Assembly (NCBI GenBank): GCA_004020875.1
Contig: SAPZ01000003.1
Span: 124,001-188,000, forward strand
Direction: 5' to 3'
Length of the DNA stretch: 64,000 nucleotides
DNA from: Mesorhizobium sp.
GTDB lineage: Bacteria; Pseudomonadota; Alphaproteobacteria; Rhizobiales; Rhizobiaceae
A program made the position numbers and the translations under genes. Positions 8,077 through 17,419 of the stretch are shown piece by piece (position 1 is the first letter of the stretch; each line of letters opens with the position of its first letter). A model generated the notes under the pieces. It saw only the letters and a list, made by a program, of their open reading frames with translations, was not told where the DNA came from and did not search any database.

Positions 8077-9354
8077 TCAGGCCGCGCGCGCGTCGCGGAT
8101 CGAGCTTTCCAGAATATCCAGCGCCTCGGTCATGACGCCGTCCTGGATGGTGATCGGCGACAGGAAGCGGATGACGTTGCCATAGACGCCGCAGGTGAGC
8201 AGGATCAGGCCCTTGTCCAGCGCCTTCAGCCTGACCGCATTGGCGAACTCGGCCGACGGCAGGCCTTTCTTCACGTCGTTGAACTCGACAGCGTTCATGA
8301 AGCCAGGGCCGCGGATGTCGACGATCTCGGGCACGTCGTCGCGGATCGATTCCAGCCGCTGCTTCAGCCTGGCGCCAAGCGCATTGGCGCGGTCGCAGAG
8401 CTTTTCCTCGTCGATCACGTCGAGCACGGCGTGGGCGGCGGCGACGCCGATCGGGCTGCCGCCGTAGGTGCCGCCGAGGCCACCGGGGCCGGGCGCGTCC
8501 ATGATCTCGGCGCGACCGGTGACGGCCGAAAGCGGGAAGCCGCCGGCGAGGCTCTTGGCCATGGTGGTGAGATCGGGCGCCACATCGTGATGCTCCATGG
8601 CGAACATCTTGCCGGTGCGGGCAAAGCCGGTCTGCACCTCGTCGGCGACGAGCAGGATGCCATGCTGGTCGCAGATCTTGCGCAGCGCTGTCATGAAATC
8701 GCGGGGCGCCTCGTAGAAGCCGCCCTCGCCCTGCACCGGCTCGACGATGATGGCGGCGACGCGGTTCGGGTCGACATCGGCCTTGAACAGCTTGTCGAGC
8801 GCGGCGAGCGAATCCGCGACCGAGACGCCGTGCAGCGCCACCGGGAAGGGCGCGTGGAAGACATCGGCCGGCATGGCACCGAAGCCGACCTTGTAGGGCA
8901 CGACCTTGCCGGTCAGCGCCATGCCCATGAAGGTGCGGCCGTGGAAGCCGCCGGAAAAGGCGATGACGGCCTGACGGCCGGTGGCGTTGCGGGCAATCTT
9001 GATCGCGTTCTCGACCGCCTCGGCACCGGTGGTGACGAAGATCGTCTTCTTGTCGAACTTGCCCGGCAGCATTCCGTTCAGGCGCTCGGCGAGATGAACG
9101 TAGCTCTCATAGGGCACGACCTGGTGGCAGGTGTGGGTGAAGCGGTCGAGCTGCGCCTTGACCGCCTCGATCACTTTCGGGTGACGGTGGCCGGTGTTGA
9201 CCACGGCGATGCCGGAAGAGAAGTCGATATACCGGCGGCCCTCGACATCCCAGATTTCCGAATTCTCGGCGCGATCGGCGTAGATCTGCGTCGTCATGCC
9301 GACGCCGCGCGAGATCGACTGGTTCTTGCGTTCGGAAATAGCTGAATTCTTCAT
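8077..9354 (-). CDS. gabT: 4-aminobutyrate (GABA) aminotransferase, class III PLP-dependent
   Basis: 425 aa. It transfers the amino group of GABA to 2-oxoglutarate, giving succinate semialdehyde. Class III features are present: the GAEAVENAIKIAR cofactor region, the VADEVQTGFARTGKMFAMEH block, and the PLP lysine in TTMAKSLAGGFP. ATG 9354 follows GAGGGACGAC; an ATG four codons upstream has no better site. No gabD is adjacent. 5-aminovalerate or another omega-amino acid could be the true substrate, since GabT enzymes are not strict. Confidence 0.9.
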   Translation of the reverse strand: MKNSAISERKNQSISRGVGMTTQIYADRAENSEIWDVEGRRYIDFSSGIAVVNTGHRHPKVIEAVKAQLDRFTHTCHQVVPYESYVHLAERLNGMLPGKFDKKTIFVTTGAEAVENAIKIARNATGRQAVIAFSGGFHGRTFMGMALTGKVVPYKVGFGAMPADVFHAPFPVALHGVSVADSLAALDKLFKADVDPNRVAAIIVEPVQGEGGFYEAPRDFMTALRKICDQHGILLVADEVQTGFARTGKMFAMEHHDVAPDLTTMAKSLAGGFPLSAVTGRAEIMDAPGPGGLGGTYGGSPIGVAAAHAVLDVIDEEKLCDRANALGARLKQRLESIRDDVPEIVDIRGPGFMNAVEFNDVKKGLPSAEFANAVRLKALDKGLILLTCGVYGNVIRFLSPITIQDGVMTEALDILESSIRDARAA

Positions 9355-9615
9355 GTCGTCCCTCAATCGGGCATCCCTGTTCGGGATTGGACCCGTTCCG
9401 TTGATCGAAACCGTTCTGACCTTATTTCACGTTTTCCTCAAGTTGGCACGTTGGCCCAGTCGATTGGGCCTGCCTGGAGGGTGGGGAACGAACGCTCTTA
9501 ACCAGCCCGGCGATACACGCCTCGGGGATGGTTTCCTTTTCCCACCGATCGATTAATCTCATTTCATCCGCGACGTGCCGCCGTCAGCGGCGGCCCCCGC
9601 GGCTTGAGGGGAACC

Positions 9616-10752
9616 ATGAGCAGGAAAGCGACATCGTCCGCCTTGCCGTCTTCGCCACACCGCCTTCCTTTTCGTCCAAAAACGTTGTTGCTGCTCGCCT
9701 GCGCCGGCGCGGCGATTTCGATGTCCGGCTGCCAGAAGCAGCAGGCGGCGGAAAAGAAATTGCCGGTGGTGGTGACGACGCAAACGGTCGCCCTCGCCGA
9801 CTACGCGCCGCTAACCTCGCTGACCGGGGTGATCGCTGCCCGCACGCTCAACAATCTGTCGTTCCGCGTCGGCGGCCGGGTCGCGGAGCGGCTGGTCGAT
9901 GTCGGCCAGCATGTCGATCAGGGCGAGGTGCTTGCCCGCATCGATCCACAGGAACAGGAATCGGATCTGCGCTCGGCGCAGGCCGACCTCGACGCCGCGC
10001 AGGCGCAGCTCACCCAGGCCGCGGCCACCTACCAGCGGCAAAAGACGCTGCTTTCCCAGGGTTTCACGACAAGGCGGGATTTCGACACCGCCGACCAGAC
10101 GCTGAAAGTGGCGCAAGGCAGCGTCGATGCCGCGCAGAGTGCCTTGGCCAACGCCAAGGAGAACCTGTCCTACACCGAGCTCAAGGCGGGGGCAGCCGGC
10201 GTCATCACGGCGCGCCAGGTCGAGGCCGGGCAGGTGGTGCAGGCGGCGCAGACCGTGTTCACCATTGCCGAGGACGGCGACCGCGACGCCGTCTTCAACG
10301 TGCACGAGACGCTGGTTGCCCAGACGCCGCCCTCGCCTGCGGTGACGATCACTCTGCTGTCGGATCCGCAGGTGCGCGCGGTCGGCAAGGTGCGCGAAAT
10401 CTCGCCGGCGGTCGATACCGCGTCGGGATCGATCCGGGTCAAGGTCGGCATCCCCGACACACCTGCCGGCATGCCTTTGGGCGCGGCCGTCATCGGCACA
10501 GTCAGCGCCAAGTCTGTGAGAGCGATCCTGTTACCCTGGCAGGCACTGACATCGGCTGCCGGCAAGCCCGCCGTCTGGATCGTCGATCCGGCGACCAAGA
10601 CTGTGACGACGGCTCCGGTCGAGGTGCTCGCCTTCGATTCCGGCGGCGTCGTCGTCGACAAGGGCTTGCAGGAAGGCCAGAGCGTCGTCACCGCCGGCGG
10701 GCAATTGCTCAGCCCAGGACAGACGATCGAGATGGCGGGGGCGACCCAATGA
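9616..10752 (+). CDS. RND efflux periplasmic adaptor (membrane fusion protein), lipoprotein, copy 1
   Basis: 378 aa. The lipobox is ISMSGC (Cys near residue 38). Downstream are the HlyD/AcrA-type half-lipoyl regions (GGRVAERLVDVGQHVDQG and GVITARQVEAGQVVQ), a coiled-coil hairpin rich in Ala and Gln (about 110-175) and a beta-barrel. It bridges the inner-membrane pump to an outer-membrane channel. ATG 9616 follows TTGAGGGGAACC; a TTG at 9604 is disfavoured. It heads a tightly coupled operon with a second adaptor and the pump. Confidence 0.92.
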   Translation: MSRKATSSALPSSPHRLPFRPKTLLLLACAGAAISMSGCQKQQAAEKKLPVVVTTQTVALADYAPLTSLTGVIAARTLNNLSFRVGGRVAERLVDVGQHVDQGEVLARIDPQEQESDLRSAQADLDAAQAQLTQAAATYQRQKTLLSQGFTTRRDFDTADQTLKVAQGSVDAAQSALANAKENLSYTELKAGAAGVITARQVEAGQVVQAAQTVFTIAEDGDRDAVFNVHETLVAQTPPSPAVTITLLSDPQVRAVGKVREISPAVDTASGSIRVKVGIPDTPAGMPLGAAVIGTVSAKSVRAILLPWQALTSAAGKPAVWIVDPATKTVTTAPVEVLAFDSGGVVVDKGLQEGQSVVTAGGQLLSPGQTIEMAGATQ

Positions 10753-11822
10753 ACCGGTCGCCGCGCATCGCTTCGCTGCTGGTCCTTGCAGCGCTCGCCG
10801 CCTGCTCGCGCTCGGAGGAGAAGCCGCCTGAGGTCATCCGGCCGGTCCTGTCGATGGTGGTCGAGCCGAAGACCATCGAGACCTTCGGCTTTGCCGGTTC
10901 GGTCGAGCCGCAATACAGCGCCGACCTCGCCTTCCGGCTGCTTGGCCGCGTCGTCTCGCGCGACGTCAGGGTCGGCGACCTCGTCACCAAGGGCACGACA
11001 ATCGCGGCGCTCGATCCGACAGCGCTGGACCTTGCCGTCCAGGCCTCGAAAGCGGATCTGTCGAACGCGCAGGCGCAGTTCATCAACGCTGCCGCCAGCG
11101 AGGATCGCCAGCGTCAGCTGCTTGCCTCGGCCAACACATCGCAAGCCACATTCGATGCCGCGAAACAGGCGCGGCAGGCGGCGGAAGCCGGCGTCGAGCG
11201 CGCCAACGCCGCTCTGGCCAAATCGCAGGAGCAGCTTGGCTATGCGCGGCTGTTCTCCGATTTCGACGGCGTCGTCACCGCGGTCGGCGCCGAGGTCGGC
11301 CAGACCGTTTCGCCGGGACAGATGATCGTCACCGTGGCGCGTACCGTTCCGCGCGAGGCGGTCATCGACATCCCCGATCAGCTGACCGGCGACCTCACCG
11401 TCGGCATGCCCTTCGAGATCGTCCTGCAATCGCTGCCGACGATCAAGACACAGGCCAAGCTGCGCGAGATCGCGCCGCAGTCGGAAGGCGCCACCCGCAC
11501 ACGGCGCGTGAAGCTGACGCTCATCGATCCGCCGACGGCATTCCGGCTGGGCTCGACGATCACGGCGACGCGCGTGGCCAAGGTCGCGCCGACGATCGAA
11601 CTGCCGATATCGGCGCTGCTCGAAAAAGACGGCTCGGAGAAAGTCTGGATCGTCGATCCGCAATCCTCCAGCGTGAGCACGCGCGAGATCAAGGTCGCGT
11701 CGAAGAACGGCGGCAGCTTCACGGTGGCCGGAGGGCTCGAGGCCGGCATGCGCGTCGTCACCGCCGGCGTCCACAGCCTGAGCGAAGGCCAGAAGGTCAA
11801 AGCGCCGGAGGGCGGCGTCTGA
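10749..11822 (+). CDS. RND efflux periplasmic adaptor, lipoprotein, copy 2
   Basis: 357 aa. The short N-terminus ends in the lipobox LAALAAC. The body has adaptor hallmarks: RLLGRVVSRDVRVGDLVTKG, a long Ala/Gln coiled coil and FDGVVTAVGAEVGQTVSPGQ. It is clearly paralogous to the preceding adaptor but not a recent duplicate. The ATG overlaps the upstream stop (ATGA) and its own stop overlaps the pump start (TGATG). Two adaptors feeding one pump recalls TriAB of the Pseudomonas TriABC system. Confidence 0.92.
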   Translation: MNRSPRIASLLVLAALAACSRSEEKPPEVIRPVLSMVVEPKTIETFGFAGSVEPQYSADLAFRLLGRVVSRDVRVGDLVTKGTTIAALDPTALDLAVQASKADLSNAQAQFINAAASEDRQRQLLASANTSQATFDAAKQARQAAEAGVERANAALAKSQEQLGYARLFSDFDGVVTAVGAEVGQTVSPGQMIVTVARTVPREAVIDIPDQLTGDLTVGMPFEIVLQSLPTIKTQAKLREIAPQSEGATRTRRVKLTLIDPPTAFRLGSTITATRVAKVAPTIELPISALLEKDGSEKVWIVDPQSSSVSTREIKVASKNGGSFTVAGGLEAGMRVVTAGVHSLSEGQKVKAPEGGV

Positions 11823-14800
11823 TGAAGGGCTTCAACCTCTCCGACTGGGCGCTCAGTCACCGCTCCATGGTCTGGTATTTCATGCTGGTCTTCGTGGTGG
11901 CCGGCATCTTCTCCTATCTCAATCTTGGCCGCGAGGAAGACCCCGCCTTCACCATCAAGACCATGATCATCCAGGCCAACTGGCCAGGCGCATCGGTCAA
12001 GGAGACGGTGCAGCAGGTGACCGACCGCATCGAGAAGAAGCTCGAGGAGCTCGACAGCCTCGACTACACCAAATCGGTCACCACTGCCGGCCAAACGGTC
12101 GTCTTCGTCAACCTGAAGGACACCACCAAGGCGCGCGACGTCGTGCCGAACTGGCTTCAGGTGCGCAACATGGTCAACGACATCAAGGCGCAGCTTCCGC
12201 AGGGCGTGCAGGGACCGTTCTTCAACGACCGCTTCGGCGACGTCTACGGCAACATCTATGCCTTCACCGCCGACGGGCTGACGCCGCGCCAGCTGCGCGA
12301 CTATGTCGAAGATGTCCGCACCAAGATCCTGACCGTGCCGAATGCCGGCAAGGTCGATCTGGTCGGCGCGCAGGACGAGGCCATCTATCTCGAGTTCTCG
12401 ACGCGCCAGATCGCGGCGCTCGGCCTCAACCAGCAGCAAATCGTGGCCAGCCTGCAGGCACAGAACGCGATCACGCCGTCCGGCGTCATCCAGTCCGGCC
12501 CGGAGCGGATCAGCGTGCGCGTCGGCGGCCAGTTCACCTCCGAGGAAAGCCTGCGGGCCATCAATTTGCGCGTCAACGATCGCTTCTTCCGGCTGAGCGA
12601 CGTGGCGACGATCCGGCGGGGCTATGTCGACCCGCCGACGGCCCTGTTCCGCTTCAACGGGCAGGACGCGATCGGGCTTGCCATCGGCATGAAGCCCAAC
12701 GCCAATCTGCTGAAATTCGGCGAGGCGCTGCACGAGGAGATGCAGAAGGTGCTGGCCGACCTGCCGGTTGGCGTCGGCGTCCATCTGGTCGCCGACCAGC
12801 CTGTGATCGTCGAGGAGGCGGTCTCGGGCTTCACGCGGGCGCTGTTCGAGGCCGTCGCGATCGTGCTCGCCGTCTCCTTCGTCAGCCTCGGCATGCGCGC
12901 CGGCTTCGTCGTGGCGCTGTCGATCCCGCTGGTGCTGGCCATCACCTTCACGGTGATGGCCTATCTCGGCATCTCGCTGCAGCGCATCTCGCTCGGCGCC
13001 TTGATCATCGCGCTCGGGCTATTGGTCGACGATGCGATGATCGCGGTCGAGATGATGGTGGCGCGGCTGGAGGTCGGCGACACTCTGCGCAAGGCGGCGA
13101 CCTATGTCTATACGTCGACCGCCTTCCCGATGCTGACGGGAACGCTGGTGACGGTCGCCGGCTTTATCCCGATCGGCCTCAATTCGAGCGCGGCCGGCGA
13201 ATACACTTTCACGTTGTTCGTCGTCATCGCGGTGTCGCTGCTTGTGTCATGGATCGTGGCGGTGCTGTTCGCGCCGCTGCTCGGCGTCACCATCCTGCCG
13301 GCGACGATGAAGGAGAAGCACCACGACCAGCCCGGGCGCCTCACCTCGCTGTTCCGGCGCGTGCTTGTCTTGTCCGTTCGCCGCCATTGGCCGACCATCA
13401 TCGTGACAGTGCTTCTGTTCGCCGGCTCGGTCGCCGGCTTCGGCCTCGTGCAGCAGCAGTTCTTCCCGCCATCCGACCGGCCGGAGCTGATCGTCGACTG
13501 GAACCTGCCGCAGAACTCCTCGATCACCGAGACGCGCGACCAGATGGAACGCTTCGAGCAGCGGGCGCTGGTCGGCAATCCCGACATCGATCACTTCAGT
13601 TCCTATATCGGCCAGGGCGCCGTGCGTTTCGTGCTCGCCTATGACGTGCAACCGGCCAATCCCTATTTCGGCCAGACCGTCATCGTCACCAAGAGCATCG
13701 AGGCCCGCAACCGGGTGAAACCAGCGCTGGAGAAGCTGCTGCGCGAGGAGTTCGTCGGCACCGACGCCTTCGTCAAATTGCTGGAGCTTGGCCCGCCGGT
13801 CGGAAGGCCGGTGCAATACCGCGTCGGCGGTCCCGACATCCAGACGGTGCGGGACCTGGCGCAGCAATTCGCCGGCGTGATCTCGGCCAATCCGAAGCTG
13901 GCCGCCCCCACCTTCGACTGGAACGAGCCGCAGCGTGTGCTGAGGGTCGACGTGCTGCAGGACAAGGCGCGGCAGCTTGGCATCACGTCGTCCGACATCG
14001 CCAGCGCTCTGAACAGCACGGTGGGCGGCTCGACCATCACACAGGTGCGGGACGCAACCTATCTGATCGACGTCGTGGCGCGCTCGCGCGAGGCGGACCG
14101 CAGCTCGATCTCGACGCTGCAGAACTTGCAATTGCCGACCGGTACCGGCGAGTCGATCCCGTTGGCGGCAATCGCCAGCTTTCGCTACGACCTCGAACAG
14201 CCGACGGTCTGGCGCCGCAACCGCACGCCGACGATCACCGTGCGCGCCGGCCTGGTCGGCGACGTGCTGCCGGCGACCGTCGTCAACGAGCTGAAGCCTT
14301 CGGTCGACGCCTTCATCGCCAAGCTGCCGCCTGGCTATTCGGTCGAGACCGCGGGCTCGGTCGAGGAAAGCGCCAAGAGCCAGGGGCCGATCGCGGCCGT
14401 CGTGCCGTTGATGCTGTTCATCATGGCGACCATCCTGATGGTGCAGCTGCAGAGCTTCCAGCGCCTGTTCCTGGTGGTGGCGGTGGCGCCGCTCGGCCTG
14501 ATCGGCGTGGTGGCGGCCCTGGTGCCCAGCGGCGCGCCGCTCGGCTTCGTCGCCATCCTCGGCGTGCTGGCGCTGATCGGCATCCTGATCCGCAACTCGG
14601 TCATCCTGATCGTGCAGATCGAGGACCTCGTCGCCGAAGGCAAGGACCGCTGGGCGGCGGTCATCGAAGCGACCGAGCACCGCATGCGGCCGATCGCGCT
14701 GACGGCGGCCGCCGCCAGCCTGGCGCTGATCCCGATCGCGCGCGAAGTGTTCTGGGGACCGATGGCCTATGCCATGATGGGCGGCATCATCGCCGGCACG

Positions 14801-14926
14801 GCGATCACGCTGCTGTTCCTGCCGGCGCTCTACGTGACGTGGTTCAGGATCAGGGAGCCGAAGGAGGAGCAAGGCAACGATGCGGACACCGTCGCTGTCC
14901 CCGAAACTCAAGGCGCAGAACGCTAG
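11822..14926 (+). CDS. RND multidrug efflux pump, inner-membrane permease (AcrB/HAE family)
   Basis: 1034 aa, the standard RND pump size. It has a first membrane helix near residue 20, a large periplasmic loop, a membrane block with the proton-relay motif GLLVDDAMIAVEMM (AcrB Asp407/Asp408 equivalent), a second periplasmic loop and a final membrane block with GILIRNSVILIVQ. It exports hydrophobic or amphiphilic compounds using proton motive force. The outer-membrane channel gene is not in the operon, so a shared TolC must serve. Its stop lies in the same CTAG as the stop of the convergent ABC gene. Confidence 0.95.
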   Translation: MKGFNLSDWALSHRSMVWYFMLVFVVAGIFSYLNLGREEDPAFTIKTMIIQANWPGASVKETVQQVTDRIEKKLEELDSLDYTKSVTTAGQTVVFVNLKDTTKARDVVPNWLQVRNMVNDIKAQLPQGVQGPFFNDRFGDVYGNIYAFTADGLTPRQLRDYVEDVRTKILTVPNAGKVDLVGAQDEAIYLEFSTRQIAALGLNQQQIVASLQAQNAITPSGVIQSGPERISVRVGGQFTSEESLRAINLRVNDRFFRLSDVATIRRGYVDPPTALFRFNGQDAIGLAIGMKPNANLLKFGEALHEEMQKVLADLPVGVGVHLVADQPVIVEEAVSGFTRALFEAVAIVLAVSFVSLGMRAGFVVALSIPLVLAITFTVMAYLGISLQRISLGALIIALGLLVDDAMIAVEMMVARLEVGDTLRKAATYVYTSTAFPMLTGTLVTVAGFIPIGLNSSAAGEYTFTLFVVIAVSLLVSWIVAVLFAPLLGVTILPATMKEKHHDQPGRLTSLFRRVLVLSVRRHWPTIIVTVLLFAGSVAGFGLVQQQFFPPSDRPELIVDWNLPQNSSITETRDQMERFEQRALVGNPDIDHFSSYIGQGAVRFVLAYDVQPANPYFGQTVIVTKSIEARNRVKPALEKLLREEFVGTDAFVKLLELGPPVGRPVQYRVGGPDIQTVRDLAQQFAGVISANPKLAAPTFDWNEPQRVLRVDVLQDKARQLGITSSDIASALNSTVGGSTITQVRDATYLIDVVARSREADRSSISTLQNLQLPTGTGESIPLAAIASFRYDLEQPTVWRRNRTPTITVRAGLVGDVLPATVVNELKPSVDAFIAKLPPGYSVETAGSVEESAKSQGPIAAVVPLMLFIMATILMVQLQSFQRLFLVVAVAPLGLIGVVAALVPSGAPLGFVAILGVLALIGILIRNSVILIVQIEDLVAEGKDRWAAVIEATEHRMRPIALTAAAASLALIPIAREVFWGPMAYAMMGGIIAGTAITLLFLPALYVTWFRIREPKEEQGNDADTVAVPETQGAER

Positions 14927-15669
14927 ACCCGCACGAACCCCTCGCTCGCCCTGAGCAGATTGCGCGTATAATCCTCGCTGACACGGTGCCCGATCAGCTG
15001 GCTCGCGCTCAACGTCTCCACCGCCTCGCCGTTCTGCATGACCATCAGCCGCTCGCACATATGGGTGATGATGGCGAGGTCGTGGCTCACCATCAGAAAG
15101 GTGAGCTTGCGGCGCCGGCGCACCTCTTCCAGAAGGTTCAGCACTTCCGCCTGGACGGAGGCATCGAGCGCCGAGGTCGGCTCGTCGAGGAGAAGCAGCG
15201 AGGGTTCCAGGATCAGGGCACGCGCAATCGCGACGCGCTGGCGCTGGCCGCCGGAGAGCTGGTGCGCATAGCGGAAGCGGAAGCCCTTGCCGAGGCCGAC
15301 CTCGTCCAGCGCGCGCTCGATGCGCCTCTCGCCGTCGGCGATGCCATGGACCGCGAGCGGCTCCTGCAGCAAGCGGTCGACCGTCTGGCGCGGATGCAGC
15401 GATCCGTAGGGATCCTGGAACACCATCTGCACATCGCGGTAGAAGGCCTTGTCGCGGGTCTTGCCCAAGGTCTTGCCGTTGACGGTGACGGTGCCGGAAG
15501 CGACAGGCGCAAGACCGGTGATCGCCCTCAGCAGCGTCGACTTGCCGGAACCGCTCTCGCCGACGAGGCCGTAGGATTCGCCTTCCCTTACTTCGAGACT
15601 CACGCCCTTCAGCGCGCGAAAGCGGTCGAAAACCACTTCCAGCCCTTCGACGATGATGGAAGCCGTCAT
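14923..15669 (-). CDS. ABC transporter ATP-binding protein (DppF/NikE-like)
   Basis: 248 aa. It has Walker [11 protein letters not shown], signature [16 protein letters not shown], Walker [13 protein letters not shown] and the H-loop MVSHDLAI. It is shorter than DppF/OppF (about 320-335 aa) and lacks most of the C-terminal peptide-transporter extension, closer in size to NikE. It is the last gene of a five-gene importer operon and starts at an ATGA overlap with the preceding ATPase. Confidence 0.92.
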   Translation of the reverse strand: MTASIIVEGLEVVFDRFRALKGVSLEVREGESYGLVGESGSGKSTLLRAITGLAPVASGTVTVNGKTLGKTRDKAFYRDVQMVFQDPYGSLHPRQTVDRLLQEPLAVHGIADGERRIERALDEVGLGKGFRFRYAHQLSGGQRQRVAIARALILEPSLLLLDEPTSALDASVQAEVLNLLEEVRRRRKLTFLMVSHDLAIITHMCERLMVMQNGEAVETLSASQLIGHRVSEDYTRNLLRASEGFVRV

Positions 15670-16502
15670 GCCGCCCACTCCGGCTTGCGGTCGAGCACCG
15701 GCAGTGGGTGGCGCTCGAAGCCGATCCTCGGCATGCAGTTCAGCAGGCCGCGCGTGTACGGGTGCTGGGCATCACGCAGTTCGGAAGCCTTGATCTGCTC
15801 GACGACCTTGCCGGCATACATGACGACGACACGGTCGCAGAAGGAAGAGACCAGCCGCAGGTCGTGCGAGATGAAGATCAGGCCCATGCCGCGCTCGGCG
15901 ACGAGCTTGTCGAGGATCTTGAGCACGTCGAGCTGCACGGTAACGTCGAGCGCCGAGGTCGGCTCGTCGGCGATCATCAGTTCGGGTCCGGTGACCAGCA
16001 TCATGGCGATCATGGCGCGCTGGCCCATGCCGCCGGAGACCTCATGCGGATAAAGGTCGAAGACGCGGGCCGGATCGCGGATCTGCACCGCCTGCAGCAT
16101 GGCTAAAGCCCGCTCGCGCGCCTCGGCCTTGGATACTTTTTCATGCGTGCGCAGCGTTTCGACGATCTGACGGCCGATGGTCATCACAGGGTCGAGCGAA
16201 TATTTCGGGTCTTGCAGGATCATGGCGATGCGGTTTCCCCGCAGTGACCGGCGCTGGCGTGGCGATACCGACAAAAGATCGATGCCGTCGAAGGCGAGCT
16301 TCTTCGCCGATACCTCGGCCTGCGGCGGGGTGAGGCCCATGATGGCGCGGCCGGTCTGCGATTTGCCGGAGCCGCTTTCGCCGACGATGCCGAGACGCTC
16401 GCGGCCAAGCGAGAAGGAAACGCCGCGCACAGCCTGCACGAGACCAGTGCGGGTCGGAAAGGTGACCCGCAGGTCGTCGACTTCGAGGAGCATGTCGCTC
16501 AT
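15666..16502 (-). CDS. ABC transporter ATP-binding protein (DppD/NikD-like)
   Basis: 278 aa. It has Walker [12 protein letters not shown], signature VSGGMGQRAMIAMML, Walker [12 protein letters not shown] and H-loop FISHDLRL. The C-terminus has the oligopeptide-type HPYTRGLLNCMPRIG segment. It pairs with the downstream ATPase to power the importer. The start overlaps the permease stop (ATGA). The signature departs from the common SGGQRQR (GGMGQR), seen in some NikD/DppD relatives. Confidence 0.92.
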   Translation of the reverse strand: MSDMLLEVDDLRVTFPTRTGLVQAVRGVSFSLGRERLGIVGESGSGKSQTGRAIMGLTPPQAEVSAKKLAFDGIDLLSVSPRQRRSLRGNRIAMILQDPKYSLDPVMTIGRQIVETLRTHEKVSKAEARERALAMLQAVQIRDPARVFDLYPHEVSGGMGQRAMIAMMLVTGPELMIADEPTSALDVTVQLDVLKILDKLVAERGMGLIFISHDLRLVSSFCDRVVVMYAGKVVEQIKASELRDAQHPYTRGLLNCMPRIGFERHPLPVLDRKPEWAA

Positions 16503-17419
16503 TGGTCGCCGCTCCGGGGATCGAGCGCGTCGCGCAGGCCGTCGCCGAGCAGGTTGAAGCCGAGGCTGACGATCAGAATGGCGGCACCGGGGGCCGCCGC
16601 CACCCACCACTGGTCGAGGATAAAACGGCGGCCGGACGCGATCATAGCGCCCCATTCGGGCAGCGGCGGCTGCGCGCCGAGGCCGAGGAAGCCGAGGCCG
16701 GCGGCGGTGAGAATGATGCCGGCCATGTCCAGCGTCACGCGGATGATCAACGAGGAGATGCAGAGCGGCATGATGTGGCGCAGCACGATGCGGAAAGGCG
16801 AAGCGCCCATCAGTTGCACCGCCTTGATGTAGTCGGAGTTGCGCACCGTCAGCGTTTCGGCGCGAGCGATGCGCGCATAGGGCGGCCAGGAGGTGATGGC
16901 GATCGCCAGCACCGCGTTCTCGATGCCGGGGCCTAAAGCTGCGACGAAGGCGAGCGCCAGCACCAGCTTGGGAAAGGCGAGGAAGATGTCGGTGATGCGC
17001 ATCAGGATCGTGTCGGTCCAGCCGCCGGCGTAACCGGCGACCGTACCGACCAAAAGGCCGATGGGCGCGGCGATGATGGCGACGAGGATGACCACATAAA
17101 GCGTCCAGCGCGCGCCATAGACGATGCGCGAATAGATGTCGCGGCCAAGGTCGTCGGTGCCGAACCAATGCTCGGCGCTCGGTGCCAGCAGGCGGGCGTT
17201 CTTCAGGTCGCCCACGGTCGCGGAATAGGGCGCCAGCACGTCGGCAAAAGCTGCGACCACCACCAGCGCGATGATGATCAGCATGCCGACCAGCGCCAGC
17301 CGGTTGGCCGAGAAGCGGCGCCAGGACACATAGGCGCGGCCGAGCCTTGCCTGCAGGCGCGAGGCCGGCCGGTCACTGAGCAGCCACGCGCGCCTGGACT
17401 GGATCGTTTCAGCGCTCAT
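16499..17419 (-). CDS. ABC transporter permease (DppC/NikC-like)
   Basis: 306 aa inner-membrane permease. There is one N-terminal helix (LALVGMLIIIALVVVAAFAD) and the OppC N-terminal domain pattern ending HWFGTDDLGRDIYSRIVYG. The binding-protein-dependent EAA region is SDYIKAVQLMGASPFRIVLR, and the end is DPRSGDQ. The ATG shares an ATGA with the upstream permease stop. It is one half of the heteromeric channel. Confidence 0.93.
   Translation of the reverse strand: MSAETIQSRRAWLLSDRPASRLQARLGRAYVSWRRFSANRLALVGMLIIIALVVVAAFADVLAPYSATVGDLKNARLLAPSAEHWFGTDDLGRDIYSRIVYGARWTLYVVILVAIIAAPIGLLVGTVAGYAGGWTDTILMRITDIFLAFPKLVLALAFVAALGPGIENAVLAIAITSWPPYARIARAETLTVRNSDYIKAVQLMGASPFRIVLRHIMPLCISSLIIRVTLDMAGIILTAAGLGFLGLGAQPPLPEWGAMIASGRRFILDQWWVAAAPGAAILIVSLGFNLLGDGLRDALDPRSGDQ

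Noticed and set aside
13247..15058. 603-codon minus-strand frame antisense to the RND pump
   Set aside because: The translation is His/Arg/Asp-rich shadow sequence; the pump frame is complete with proton-relay motif.
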